A program made the position numbers and the translations under genes. 64,000 nucleotides of DNA from the NCBI GenBank assembly GCA_029237695.1, contig CM055265.1:75402013-75466012 (forward strand), given 5' to 3'. The notes beneath the pieces were generated by a model. That model was not told where the DNA came from and did not search any database. It was given only the letters and a program-made list of their open reading frames with translations. The stretch is from Conchocele bisecta. Taxonomy: Eukaryota > Mollusca > Bivalvia > Lucinida > Thyasiridae. Numbering within the stretch: position 1 is the first letter of the stretch; every line of letters begins with the position of its first letter. Positions 1 through 11,249 of the stretch are shown here, one piece after another.

Positions 1-360
1 GTTTTCAATATATCTATAATGATCATGGATATCTGGAATCTGTATACTTGAATTGATGATGTATTGTATATGTGTTACAGTATCTTTCTGATATTGCTAT
101 GCATAATCTGTAATATTGTTGAATGTTTTGGTACATACTGTAGCAGTGCATACTGTACTTCAAGTTGTGCCATATCAATAGTTTACCCCTTAACCATTAA
201 AACGCTGAAAAAGAAAATTTCCGTCTGCTCATTTAGTATATTTTAATCTCTTTAAAAACCTGTTTTGGCAGCGCAGTAGAATCGTCTCCGTATGTTTTTA
301 ATGAGAAAATATAAAAATATTTAAAACAGCAGACGACAATTGTCGTTTCCAGCGCTTTAA
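1..360. other. AT-rich sequence, no feature
   Basis: No exon, hairpin or repeat could be recognised here apart from short AT-rich runs. Confidence 0.5.
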
Positions 361-865
361 AGGTACATGCCCACTCAGTAAGCCCAAAATGTCATTTATA
401 GGAATTAAATAAGTGTATAACTGTGTTATTATTCCACCAGTTATAAACGTTACAAGTGCCCGCTATACAGATATAATCATTTAGTAATATTTATTGTACT
501 GATAGTGACGCGCGGTGGTATCAGGCTATTTTCATATGCAAATGAGGCACGATAATTAATTATATAAAACTAAAGAAAATGCGTCACCTGAAAAAATAAT
601 AATATTTTCGACAGATTTTAAAGTATGATCATTGCACATCATAAAATAAATACAGATATTAAATAGTAATGTCCGTTAACATTTTAAGCAAACACGGTTA
701 TCACCCCTGATATCAGTGTGTAAATTTACGTCTGATATAAAATGTATAATAATGCCAATCAGTACGTGGGATAATGGCGCATGAATGTTTATTTTGCCAG
801 GAAATATCTCAGATGATGTCTTTGATGTAAAGAACATGTTGTACCTACTGAGTGGGCATGTACCT
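361..865. mobile_element. TTAA-flanked MITE, family P, copy 1
   Basis: The left end AGGTACATGCCCACTCAGTA and the right end TACTGAGTGGGCATGTACCT are exact inverted repeats. Both are flanked directly by TTAA (357-360 and 866-869). TTAA duplication is the mark of piggyBac-type insertion, so a piggyBac-like non-autonomous element is likely. The interior has no coding potential and is shared with copies at 7515 and 14077. Confidence 0.85.
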
Positions 866-1266
866 TTAAGGGTTAATGAAACTGCAACACCAACAATCAA
901 TCAATCAATAAATCTAGTTTAATCTTGTAGTACCCTATGTTCAGTACTTTCAGTACTTTGATTATATATTTGCAATTGAAATGTGGAAAAGAGGGGCACA
1001 TATTCGGAAAGAGCATCAATCAATGACGTAATATCAAGTGACAGATTCAAAATTCATGCAGAAATGACCGTATTCGAGCTCAGTAAAGACCGTCCTCTCG
1101 CTTCATTTCCAAAATGTTCATGTTTGTTGGTCGTTCCTGCTTATATTAGCGATATATGGACAAGAGCAACCGAGGTTTAAGACAACATTTATACACAGGA
1201 TTGCCTCGTTTAGTTCGTGATTTTTGCTAGTTTTAAAGGGAAAACAGTACAAATTTAAGCACTTAC

Positions 1267-1292
1267 CTTTCGAGTTTTTTCAAGTACGCCAT
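1267..1292 (-). CDS. Possible first coding exon of an unidentified gene
   Basis: On the minus strand the sequence reads ATGGCGTACTTGAAAAAACT and runs into a perfect donor, AAAG|GTAAGT. The predicted start is MAYLKKLE followed by a split codon. The start context is strong (A at -3, G at +4), and CAAGATGGCG over the ATG resembles the YY1 site often found at metazoan translation starts. The next exon would lie below position 1261 and was not found, so the protein is unknown. The call rests only on start context and splice donor. Confidence 0.4.
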
Positions 1293-1538
1293 CTTGTGGG
1301 TGTCTTAATTTACCGGCCAGTACAGCTTACAGTACAGTATATATGGGTGAAAATAGAAACAACCCAACGGTCCTAGTATCGTCATATATCTCCAATTAAA
1401 CCACTTTACACAGGGCTATGATGAAAACACGTGTTTATTTGTTATACTATTCGTTTTTAAAATTCCTGATATGCCCCTTTAACGTGTGAGAGGTTCGAGT
1501 TGACATTTTCGAATAGCAAAGGGAGTATATAATGTTAT

Positions 1539-1850
1539 CCCGTCAATACAGTTAAAGTGCCGTGAAACATTTTTGCTATCTAGTCAATACGACCTAATCA
1601 CTGCGTATTAATAATTGCAATTGTCATACTAGTCGAATCTCCGATTTTGATGATGCAGCTGGGGTTATGTTTTGCATTTTGAAGCTATTTGTAGGTGTTG
1701 ACGGGATAACTAGAATAGTAGGGTAGTGCCGTGAATGTGGAAACATATCTGGCGCGGCACGGAACTGGGATTGGCTCGGCAGAGCCTCGCCCATCCCGTT
1801 TCCTAAGCCTTGCCAGATATGTTCTATTCTACAACACTATTCTCTATTCT
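1539..1850. repeat. Hairpin repeat, family Q, copy 1
   Basis: It starts CCCGTCAATACAG and carries the segment TAGTGCCGTGAATG..ATATCTGGC followed by GCCTTGCCAGATAT. The second copy, at 14219-14486, is inserted into a family P element, which defines this as a mobile unit. In this copy the two hairpin arms have diverged. Confidence 0.6.
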
Positions 1851-1860
1851 ACAACACATA

Positions 1861-2137
1861 CCACAATACCAATTATCATCAGGCAACAAGATTTGCATTG
1901 ACACAATACGCACTGACTGATAACATAATGTCGTATCAAGCATTGACCTGATACAAATATCCGGGTTAGAACAAATTGAATACTGTCGTATCATTGGTCG
2001 AACGACGTCACATGACGATACCGAATGACTTCAGTGGAATATCGATATGACGTCACGGAAACAAGTCCCGTTCTTTTCAACGAAAACCAATTCATAATTG
2101 CTCATTATGTAACCTAGAAAGTTACCTGATAAATAGA
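1861..2137. repeat. Repeat segment shared with 10623-10860
   Basis: The reverse complement of this stretch contains ATCAGTCAGTG followed by GTCAATGC, which matches 10790-10840 in inverted orientation. Both copies lie beside an R palindrome, so they are probably parts of one larger element. Confidence 0.45.
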
Positions 2138-2253
2138 ATACCAGTCTAGTTTAAAATGATATCAAGTTTAGCAGGCGAGTCTCGGAATTACTACGCGTTT
2201 CAAAGCCTTGCCATGCCTGATAAACTTGATATAAAAATACACTAGCCTGGTAT
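2138..2253. repeat. Palindrome, family R, copy 1
   Basis: Arms begin ATACCAGTCTAGT and end ACTAGCCTGGTAT. The internal stem holds ATATCAAGTTTA and its complement. A second copy is at 10502-10622 and a fragment is at 63262-63295. Confidence 0.6.
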
Positions 2254-2257
2254 GCTC

Positions 2258-2488
2258 CACAGGGGTCAGAAGTTGTGATGGGAAAAATGTACTTAGTCCG
2301 AATCGGTGGGCATCTTAGTCGGTGGGCGTCTTATAAGACACCCACCGACTAAGACGCCCACCGATTCAGTCTCAGTACACTTTTCCCATCACAACTTCTA
2401 ATAAACAACTAATAAGACGCCCACCGACTAAGACGCCCACCGATTCGGACTCAGTACACTTTTCCCATCACAACTTCGGACCCCTGTG
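2258..2488. mobile_element. hAT-like palindromic MITE with a doubled right arm
   Basis: The ends CACAGGGGTC and GACCCCTGTG are inverted repeats flanked by a perfect 8-bp duplication, GTATGCTC (2250-2257 and 2489-2496). The left arm GAAGTTGTGATGGGAAAA..CACCGACTAAG folds against two tandem right arms (about 2334-2400 and 2411-2478). An 8-bp duplication suits hAT-type insertion. Confidence 0.75.
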
Positions 2489-2668
2489 GTATGCTCTATG
2501 TTCAAACATCTTCAAGTGTCTGTTAGGTCAACGACTATTTACAGAAGATAACACCAATGGTTTGAGATGCATGCCTGTGATCTCAACTTCTTTCTCTTTC
2601 TTATTCAATAATTAACCAAACTTGCCTATGTATACACTGTATGTGTTCCTGCCACATTACTAGTTACT

Positions 2669-3024
2669 ATAGGAATGAATGGCCTTTTTGTGGAATTTAT
2701 CGGGGTATAAACTTGGAAAAGTCGCGGGAATACTGGACGAAGGCCGGAAGGCCTCGTCCAGTATTCCCGCGACTTTTCCAAGTTTATATCCCCGATAAAT
2801 TCCACAAAAAGGCCATACATTCCTTATAATTCCAGCATTTTAAATAAATTCATTAAGAAAGTGTGTTTATTTTCCGTTTTCTTAAGAATTATTTTAACTG
2901 CGCCTCACGGTTACGGAAAGTATTTCGGCGTGGGAGTTTACTGGGATATAAATTTTGGACGGAGACTTGCTACGGACCAATCAAATGTTAGGGAATTGTG
3001 TGAACATTTTTGTGCTGGAATTAT
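2669..3024 (+). mobile_element. Hairpin-headed element, family T, copy 1
   Basis: A near-perfect hairpin (2671-2824, GGAATGAATGGCCTTTTTG and complement) is followed by about 200 bp of unique tail. The tail includes GGTTACGGAAAGT and GGGATATAAATTTTGGAC and ends TGGAATTAT. The same head-plus-tail unit recurs at 17003-17319 (inverted) and 18882-19239, which fixes its boundaries. The open frames over the hairpin arms are not genes. Confidence 0.75.
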
Positions 3025-3525
3025 TGATGTCTCACTTAAGGAGAAGAATTCACATAAGCTCACATTGAGCTTGTTTTCTAATCCTTCTTCACAATATCTG
3101 TCCATGAATGTTGACGTATACATGTATTCAATCTGAAATAAGATATTGTTTAAACTAAACATCTTGTCAAACTTGGAACCAGCTATGCTATACTACACTT
3201 TCTTCGCATTAATAAAACAAATACAGCTTATACTAATTTTCACATTCAGTGCTGAAAACTTAAAGAGGAATTAGAAAGAAAAAATAAATTTCAAAATATA
3301 GTTTGTAAACTGACAGACAATGGCAATATAAATCAAATGCAGAAAACTCATCGAACAATTTCAATCCGATCAAAAGTTAAAAACAGTTTTCATATTAGTA
3401 CATGTTATGCAAATTTATGCACATTATTTCCATTTTGTTTTAAATTATAAAGTCCATGTAATACACTAATGATAAACAAAAATAAATAGAGTTAATATAA
3501 ATAGTTATAGAAAATATATGTCATT
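3025..3525. other. AT-rich sequence, no feature
   Basis: No exon, inverted repeat or family copy recognised. Confidence 0.4.
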
Positions 3526-3533
3526 GATGACAT

Positions 3534-3927
3534 CAGGCCCGTACGCAGGAATTAATTTATTAGGGTGGGTGCGTTATCGACGGTGCGAAGGGCTAAACAT
3601 TTGCTATGCACATATACGGAGACCTCGGCAGATTAAACCCTTTCACCCCTAAGTAACTGGAATGGATTTTGATATTTTAATTGTGCAACCCAATCCAATC
3701 ATCACAAAAAGATTTTCAGACCAGTCCATTTATGAACATGGGGTGTTTTTGTTCTCAAAATTATGAAAATTACTTGCAAAAAGTGCAGATCCTGATGAGA
3801 CGGCTCGTCACGAGCCGGCTCATCTGGATCTACACGTTTTGCCAATACCACTATACAGGCCTGTGGTGTTGAAAGGGTTAAGGGGGGTGCGTACGCACCC
3901 GTCGCACCCCCTATGCGTACGGACCTG
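3534..3927. mobile_element. hAT-like MITE with a nested element
   Basis: The ends CAGGCCCGTACGCAGG and GCGTACGGACCTG are inverted repeats of the CAGG type. The flanks GATGACAT (3526-3533) and GGTGACAT (3928-3935) form an 8-bp duplication with one mismatch. The family W element at 3633-3881 sits inside it. Confidence 0.75.
3633..3881. mobile_element. TTAA-flanked MITE, family W, copy 1
   Basis: It runs from TTAAACCCTTTCACCC to GTTGAAAGGGTTAA. The CCCTTT end next to TTAA resembles piggyBac-like elements. The interior holds the palindromic core GATGAGACGGCTCGTCACGA with its complement. Four other copies lie at 42850, 45547, 56649 and 62484. Confidence 0.75.
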
Positions 3928-3935
3928 GGTGACAT

Positions 3936-4427
3936 CGTAGTGAAACGAGCATATTTCATCCAATTAAACATTTCAAACCTTTGCAACTTTTGAAATATTT
4001 GTTATTTTCAGCGGTTTTCAGCATTTTCAGCTTTCATTTCATCTGATCAAACTCTATCATTTTAAGAAGTAACAAAAACGTTCTTTTATTCCACTTTAAA
4101 ATGGTGATTAAAAGTGTAAATTGGTCTGTAAATCGACAGACCCATGTAGATTTAGAATGTTAGTAACCACGGCAATGACGTCATATCGACAGTAATAGAA
4201 CTAATGAGAAAATTCGTCGCGTCTTTCTGAGCCATTAGGAGTGGTGTTACACAAACCTATTGACCAATTTTACGCTTGTCTACAGACTGACCCGCTTCCA
4301 AACCTTGTTCGCGCTAACTTAATGACCCGATTCCAAACACTCCTCAACATGCCAAATTTAGATTATTGACGGATGATTCTACGGAAGCCCATTAGGGCCA
4401 CTTCACTTTTTTTTAATTTCCAATTAT
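3936..4427. other. No feature
   Basis: Ordinary AT-rich sequence. No exon or family copy recognised. Confidence 0.4.
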
Positions 4428-4588
4428 TCAAGATGTTTTCTTGAATTTTCAAGTTCTTTTCTTGAATTTTCAAGATCTTTTCTTGAATTTTCAAGAAAAG
4501 TCAAGAGAAGATCTTGAAAATTCAAGAAAAGAACTTGAAAATTCAAGAAAACATCTTGAAAATTCAAGAAAAGAACTTGACAATTCAA
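4428..4588. repeat. Hairpin built of a 22-bp minisatellite
   Basis: Units of the type TTCTTGAATTTTCAAG run in one orientation and then in the other, so the block folds on itself. The unit itself is palindromic (CTTGAAnTTTCAAG). Confidence 0.7.
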
Positions 4589-4590
4589 GG

Positions 4591-5009
4591 CATATCAACA
4601 GCTAAGGTCATTTAAGGCCGGGTCAATGGGTTGGCGGGGTCAATGGATTTAGTGCTAACTCCCATATATTACCTGTACAAATTGGGGGGGGGGGGGGGAT
4701 TCCCAAAATCAGAACTCAATATTTACAGTAAAAACAATATATATATATTCAGCCCTGAAATCAGAATAATCCTTGTCTGATGTCAGGTCCTTGCCACATC
4801 AGAATCACATGGCCTCCTCCCAAAAGCAGTAGGATCAGTAATAGACTTACTACTTTTATAATGGGCAATAACCAAATTCGACTCCCATGTAACAAAAGAG
4901 CCAAAGATAAAAACGTACCTGAGGGCCAAACCAGGCAAATCATGACTCCTATAAGGAGGAACCCCTACCGTTAATTTACGCCGTCGCGTTCGCCCGACCA
5001 ATCACCCAC
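4591..5009 (-). mobile_element. SINE family S, subtype 2 (end-truncated)
   Basis: This copy runs from CATATCAACAGCTAAGGTCA to GCCCGACCAATCACCCAC and includes TTCAGCCCTGAAATCAGAAT. It lacks the GTTTGTTTATTGG tail of full copies. A run of 15 or more G lies inside. The strand is set by the A-rich tail seen in complete copies. Confidence 0.75.
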
Positions 5010-5135
5010 TTTACAAAAATTAAATGTGTACCTAATTATATAACTATTCCACAACTTTTTAAAATCAAAAGTGTTCGTTTTTACACAGTATTAACTAATA
5101 TTTCAATACTGTATTATTAATAGTGGTGATCGCCA

Positions 5136-5229
5136 GTTGATTTAAATAATTAAAACTAATTACACTATCTTCACATGCACATAAGTGCATGTGAAGATAG
5201 TGTGATTAGTTTTAATTATTTAAATCAAC
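5136..5229. repeat. Near-perfect hairpin
   Basis: Arms of about 45 bp, from GTTGATTTAAATAATTAAAA to its complement, surround a four-base loop. No second copy was seen in the window. Confidence 0.8.
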
Positions 5230-5534
5230 AATATGTATCAATTTACACATGATTGCTGTCGATATCTTATAAAAGCTATATATAAATAAATATCGACTTC
5301 CTTCGAATAAAAATCGAATTTTGTTAATATTTTGAGAAAACGCGGTTATCTCCCCTGACGTTAAGATTATTGATTTCCGTCATACAAATGATACAAACGG
5401 TGTACCCGGTAACAAAAATTAAAAACGATCTTTGTATATATTAATGACATCTCTAAATGCTGAATGAAAAAAAGATAACCCCTAATATACATCATGATAT
5501 CGGGGACCCCATCTTTAAAATCATAATGCACAAC

Positions 5535-5615
5535 TGGGGCCCGTTTAACTAAACTTCGTACGGCTAAGACGTTCGTAAGTGCAAACCTAAAATTAACAAC
5601 AAGATTCAATTTTAG
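5535..5615. mobile_element. Fragment of palindromic MITE family B
   Basis: GGGGCCCGTTTAACTAAACT followed by GTTCGTAAGTGCAAA matches the left end of family B. The rest is lost. Confidence 0.6.
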
Positions 5616-5802
5616 GAAATAGTTGCTGGAATTGTTCATATTTAATGGCCCCTATATGTACGTGGCAGATTGTAGCAGTAATGACTCATTTGTAATGAAC
5701 AATTCTAAGTTCGTTCGTGCTGATGTAATACATAAAACGGTTCGTTGAATGGCGTCCCATTAATTCTCCAATTAAGATATTCCTTCACCTCCGTCAATTG
5801 GT

Positions 5803-6421
5803 ATCCTGATAACGATCTATATTGTTTGTTAGACGCATCGTGGGTGTTTCATTGATGGAATGGCGAACAGTGCAGATCCTGATCAGACTGCTGATCTGGA
5901 TATACACTGGTCGCACATCCCATGAGCCCCATTTCATCCAGGCTCCTGATAACGATCTATATTGTTTGTTAGACGGATTGTGGGTGTTTCATTGATTGAA
6001 TGGCGAACAGTGCAGATCCTGGTCAGTCTGTGCGGATTCACAGGCTGATCTGGATCTACACTGGTCGCAAAACACATAAGTCCAATTTATCCAGGCACAG
6101 TAAATACTAAATAACGATCTATATTGTTTGTTAGACGCATTGTGTGTGTTTCATTGATGGAACGGCGAACAGTGCAGATCCTGATCAGACAGTGCGGATG
6201 CACAGGCTGATCTGGATCTACACTGGTCGCAAAACACATAAGTCCAATTTACCCAGGCACAGTAAATAACGATCTATATTATTTGTTAGACGCATTGTGT
6301 GTGTTTCATTGATGGAATGGCGAACAGTGCAGATCCTGATCAGACTGTGCGAATGCACAGGCTGATATGGATCTACACTGGTCGCAAATCCCATAAGCCC
6401 CATTTCTCCAGGCACAGTCAT
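5803..6421 (+). repeat. Tandem array of four family D units
   Basis: Four units of about 150 bp begin near 5803, 5943, 6113 and 6265. Each contains AACGATCTATATTGTTTGTT, TTTCATTGATGGAA and the palindromic core CAGATCCTGATCAGAC..GCTGATCTGGATCTACACTG. Elsewhere in the window family D occurs only as single copies. The small open frames here are by-products of the core palindrome. Confidence 0.85.
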
Positions 6422-7127
6422 AAATTTGCAATATATATATTATATAGCCATCAAACCACATGTGGATGTTCCCACCTATTAACTGGGGTGAATAGTGAGG
6501 GAGGGTGTGTATTTTACCATTGTCAGTCTGTACGTTCGTCCGGACGTTCTTCATATGCGTCATTGAGACAAAACAGGCCGTTTTTATTTGAGCGCTATCG
6601 AAGAATTATACAACAAACATCCAATTTGAGGTTTCCGTAGACTAAGGGGTTTCGTAACTCCATGGTTCGGTGCACGAATACAATCTTGCGGTTTTCCAAA
6701 AATCTATTTTTAACTCGTTGTTGTTGTTGTTGCCGCTGCTGTAAAAGTCCCGCGCTTATTTTTCGCGAAACGTTAAGATCATTAAGATTTTCTTTCACAT
6801 CCCCCAAGTGGTCGTTTATGGCACCGCACTAAAATACTCATGTGTCTTAGCTCTCTCGTTGTTCGTATATGGGTCTGTCTCTGAAAGTACCCCCTTGTCA
6901 TATCGCCGTATTTCGCCGATTTTGATTTCGTAAATCAGTCATATTTTCCGTAAATAGCGTAGAAAGGTGACACAAACTTCAGAGCTCATGCAGAATTCTG
7001 TGCCAACTTTCGGCGTGGTTTACGGAAGATAATGCATTTTTTTTCGAAATGAATATCGGCGAAAGCGGCTGTTATCAAAAACTACGACTGGCGGAAGAGG
7101 AGTACGGGCCTGCGGTCATATGAAAAT
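6422..7127. other. No convincing feature
   Basis: A minus-strand open stretch (6595-6807) with a short poly-Gln from CAA repeats has no ATG start and a weak acceptor. The stretch with TTGTTGTTGTTG..CCGCG resembles 60195-60250, which suggests a repeat. Confidence 0.4.
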
Positions 7128-7194
7128 ACCGTGGATTCCTCATCGCAGTACAGGGTCAGTACATGTACGTGTACTGCGATGAGGAATCTACGGT
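7128..7194. repeat. Hairpin
   Basis: Arms ATTCCTCATCGCAGTACA and complement enclose a short loop. No second copy seen. Confidence 0.7.
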
Positions 7195-7514
7195 TCATCG
7201 GCGGTACACGGTGATTTCTAATTTTATCCTACTTACATGACGTTGACATGACGTTGCTACACTATAGTTAAAGGCGTCATCCCTGTGTGAGTTTCTGTTG
7301 AATCATTCGGTTGCAGCAGGAAAATGCGCGCGTCATATTGCAAAATTACAGAAGCCGGAACCAAAAAACTGGAATATGACTGGTTTACTTGTCTATTTAC
7401 AGGTTGATGACAGCACGTCATTAGTTAATATGTCATTACAACGTTAGTTAATGAGGAGTTAATGACGCTTCGTACAACCAGATTTTAATGACTCATTAAC
7501 TAATGGAAAGTTAA

Positions 7515-7955
7515 AGGTACATGCCCACTCAGTAGGCACGAACTGTTCTTTATAGGAATTAAATAAGTGTATAATTGTGTCACGAGTCCACCAGTTCTAA
7601 AAAATACGAGTGCCTGCTATACAGATATAATAATTTAGTAATATTTATTTTACTGATAATGATGCGCGGTGGTATCGGGCTATTTTCATATGCAAATAAG
7701 GCATGATATCAAGTATGATCATTGCGCATCAAAAAATAAATACATATAATAAATAGTAATGTCCGTTAACACTTTACGGAAACACGGTTATCGCCCCTGA
7801 TATCAGTGTGGAAATTTACGTCTGATATAAAATGTATAATAATGCCGATAAATACGTGGGGTAATGGTGAATGAATGTTTATTTTGCCAGAAAATGTCTC
7901 AGATGATGTTTCTAATATAAGTAATAGTTTGTGCCTACTCAGTGTGCATGTACCT
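7515..7955. mobile_element. TTAA-flanked MITE, family P, copy 2
   Basis: Same ends as copy 1 (AGGTACATGCCCACTCAGTA and complement, one change on the right). TTAA lies at 7511-7514 and 7956-7959. The interior is colinear with copy 1, including TTTATTTTGCCAG. Confidence 0.85.
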
Positions 7956-8178
7956 TTAATGTGTCGTTAGGCTAATGATACATTAACTAATTGAACGTTC
8001 GTACAACCGGGTCTAAGTCTTCATATAGGTATGGACGTGCTGCTGACAAAAGGGACTTCGTGGTGTTTGGGCAACCAGCTAAGAAAAGGGACCTTACACC
8101 TTCTACAGCAAGTGTAACCTGATCATCTTTACACAGTGTCATCACAGTGTCTTGGATGGTAAATTATTGTTTGTATAT

Positions 8179-8338
8179 AAAAATGAATGTTAGCCGCCAT
8201 CATTGAAAGTATTTCAATCACGTGCACGCAGTGGTTTGGTTGGTTACTGAAGACTGACGCCATTTCCCATTAGCCAACCAAATCAATGCGTGTCATGTGA
8301 TTCGATATGTTTAAAGATGGCGGCTAACATTCATTTTT
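8179..8338. repeat. Palindrome with imperfect long arms
   Basis: Outer arms AAAAATGAATGTTAGCCGCC and complement are followed by inner arms around GGTTTGGTTGG. Each arm carries a GCCGCCATC or GATGGCGGC motif. Confidence 0.7.
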
Positions 8339-8435
8339 AATCAGGAAGCAAACGTGTTTGATTTTAAAAAGCGAATTTAGGTTAGTGAGACGCGTTTTTA
8401 GTGCAGTTTACACTCGAAATCTTTGATATTTACTG

Positions 8436-9177
8436 TAAAGATTCAAATAGACGCCCGGGCGTCTATTAGAATCACCACTGGCTCCGAAGTCCAGGGTGGG
8501 CGTTTAATAGAGGCAAGTGTTATTCAGCAAAGGGAAAATGATAAAAAAAATATATGATGTTCTGCTATCTGAACAAAAACATAACTAAGGGACGTTACTT
8601 TCAAACGCCAGACTTGATTGTACTGTCCGTCAGTTTATAAACATTTGGGCCAAGACGTTTCGGCCCACTCTGGTCATTATGGTACAGTCGGTAGAAATGA
8701 TAAATTTAATGGTAATGTATATCAAGACAGCGTCAATCATTAATGCTGATCAGATTTACGCCTACGGACGTTTCGTCAGCGTCAGCGTTTCGGATCTGTC
8801 GGGTTTGAGATGCTTTGAAAATGGCGTCTCCGTAACCTTATAAATTCTGATCACCCTGTGTCCGTGCAAATAGCTACTGCTGATGAGGAATTTACTGTGA
8901 TACCGGAAACAGTCAAATTTGGCTTCCGCTTTTGAAAGTGAAAGTAGCAATTATGTTTTTCCCCGATTGTAAAGGAAGTTGCTTTCGAAATAATGGAAAG
9001 AAAAAAAATCTAATTGGACAATTAGCTCCGATTGTGTTTCAAGTCGGTACTGGGCGTTTATTAGAGGCACTAATTTCGTGAAAATCGGCCAAAAAATGTG
9101 TCATTTTCAACGTAAAAAGTGTGGGGGGGGGGGGGGGGTGGGCGTCTATTAGAGCATGGGCGTCTATTATAATCTTT
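8436..9177. mobile_element. TIR element with AATAGACGCCC ends
   Basis: The ends TAAAGATT..AATAGACGCCC and GGGCGTCTATTATAATCTTT are inverted repeats. GGGCGT(C/T)TATTAGAG also recurs inside near 8503, 9052 and 9140. A G-run of about 17 lies beside the right end. No open frame supports a transposase. Superfamily not identified. Confidence 0.6.
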
Positions 9178-9352
9178 ATGGTATGCTAATGTATTAGCAA
9201 TTGTAAAATCTATGTCGAAAACCCACCCCAAGCAGCGGTTTCGACACGCTGTAATGCGTTGTATAGAAGTTCCAGAAGACTACATCGCGTGGCTTTTTGT
9301 TTCAATGGTGGCGAGTGGGAGTTTTATACCTTTCTAAGTACTATTATTATTG

Positions 9353-9997
9353 CTGAAGGGGTCTATGTCGCACAGGGTACTACACATATGTACCCTAGCA
9401 TGTAGGGTACTACATTTATGTACCCTGACGGGATGGGGTACTACATTTACGTACCCTGTTGCGTCGACTATAACAATGTTTTTAGAACCAGTCGACTATG
9501 CGCGCACCTGTCGCGGATAACGATTACGACATTGACTTTTGGTTTAGGCTACCTTGGTATGGTAGGTAATAACGTGCACATTCGCAGCTTCAAAAGACGT
9601 TTATGGCTGTCATATTTTTCAAAATGATATATTTTAGCTATTCTATGCTTATGAATCAATCATCCTATAGCAATGCGCATGCGCAGGAACTTGCCGATTT
9701 ACGGCAGTTAGCAGACTGACAGTTTGCGCCATTTTCATATAGCAATGCGCAGCGCAGTAACTTGGCAGGTTTTTTTAGGATTTTTTATTATTGCAGTTTT
9801 TTTTTTCATTCAACCAGCAGTTAGCAGAATGGTTCCCGAACTTGCCGACTTGGCTGACCAACTGCCAAATCATGGGAGGGTTTACATTCGTGGAAAGTTA
9901 AAATTGAAATTAAATTAGGGTACCCACGCTGTAAGGTACCCTACTTGCTAGGGTACAATATGTGTTAGTACCCTGTGGAGACATAAGTCCCCTTCAG
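9353..9997. mobile_element. TIR element with about 60-bp ends
   Basis: The left end CTGAAGGGGTCTATGTCGC..GGGTACTA and the right end TAGTACCCTGTGGAGACATA..CCCCTTCAG are inverted repeats. The left part repeats GTACTACA..TATGTACCCT about three times. Inside, TATAGCAATGCGCA..CGCAG occurs twice. Two short open frames lack any recognisable motif. Confidence 0.65.
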
Positions 9998-10501
9998 TCA
10001 TTATTATTACACACGGGCGCATTTGAATTGTTTTGTACATTTTTTAGAAAGGTGTTTCGTGTATAAACAAACAATAATTGACCATCCAAGACACGCTAGA
10101 ATCACCTGTTAGTGTCATTCATACATATTTTGATCTAATCGCTTTGCTGACGACCAATTCTCTGAACCACCCAAAATGTAATTTGGCAATATCACCATGA
10201 TCAGCGGTTTCGATGAAACTAGTACTAACTTCTTTATGTCTCAAGGCATGTATCATGAAATGACAATTATTTCGTTTTCCGTGCTAATGGTTGCTATAGC
10301 AACGATTTTTCTCATGTTGAGGGTCCTTACGCCAGTTATCAAATTTAGATTCTGAAAAGCTTGCACATTCACATTAGTATCTACCATTTTTGCTGATGGC
10401 TACACTGTTACTTCGGGTCCGGAACTGCGAACTGTGTATACCCTGGTCAGACTGCAGATGCGCAGGTGGATCTCGTGTTACGGTAGGCTAGTCGCAAACG
10501 T
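9998..10501. other. No gene; one degenerate GATC-core palindrome
   Basis: Near 10440-10478 CTGGTCAGACTGCAGATGCG..GGTGGATCTCG is a worn copy of the core found in family D. Nothing else recognised. Confidence 0.4.
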
Positions 10502-10622
10502 CGGACTAGTGTATTTCGAAATCAAGTTTATCAGGCAAGGCTAGGAACGGTAAGCCTCGGAATTCCTACCGGTTCCGAGACGAGCCTGATAAGCTTGATA
10601 TCAACATACACTAGCCTGGTAT
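10502..10622. repeat. Palindrome, family R, copy 2
   Basis: GGACTAGTGTATTTCGAAAT..ATCAGGC pairs with GCCTGATAAGCTTGATAT..ACTAGCCTGGTAT. The loop side GAATTCCTACCGGTTCCGAG is partly self-complementary. Confidence 0.65.
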
Positions 10623-10896
10623 TATATTGATCACGTCACGTTTTATGCTAGCCAATTGTAAAATATAACATGGTTTACGTTGTAAAGACCGTGGGCTTGT
10701 TTACGTTGAGTCACTATAGTGACATTATTCGAAACGTCATTTGACGTCAGTTATCAATTCATTGTAACCCTGGTATTCGAAAAAATTCAATGCAGAATAC
10801 TACATTTTGTTGTCAGTCAGTGTGTACTCGGTCAATGCGCAGCGAGTTACCTTATAAAATAAATATAACACATGGGCATGTTGCCTTTGCGTCCAC

Positions 10897-10971
10897 AGTC
10901 CATTCAGGGTCTACCTTGCCTCATGGGAGAGTAGGCTTGGCCTAAATGAGTCACCCTCATTAAATAAAGTA

Positions 10972-11002
<31 letters not shown>

Positions 11003-11004
11003 GC
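10897..11004 (+). repeat. Possible retroposon 3' end with (ATT)n tail
   Basis: CCTCATGGGAGAGTAGGCTT, then ATGAGTCACCCTCATTAAAT and AAATAAAG, precede an (ATT)n run. This looks like the end of a retroposed element with a polyadenylation-like signal. No body was recognised upstream. Confidence 0.4.
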
Positions 11005-11249
11005 TCTATGTTCGGTCAAGAAACAACACATTACGCATCCATGAAACAATGTGTATTATAGTACATCAATATAATGGGGTGCGTAAGCGGATCAGCGGCT
11101 ACGCTATTCAGACTGACAGAGGGCCCGTTTTGTCAGATCGTGACGTGTCTGTCTGGAATAACAGAAACAAATGACATGTACACAACCGCCAGCGTTAATC
11201 TTGCCACGATTATCAACGTTTCCAACATATATCGACAATGCCAACTCGA

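Noticed and set aside
6595..6807. Minus-strand poly-Gln frame
   Set aside because: No ATG, weak acceptor, and resemblance to the CAA/CTG-rich stretch at 60195.
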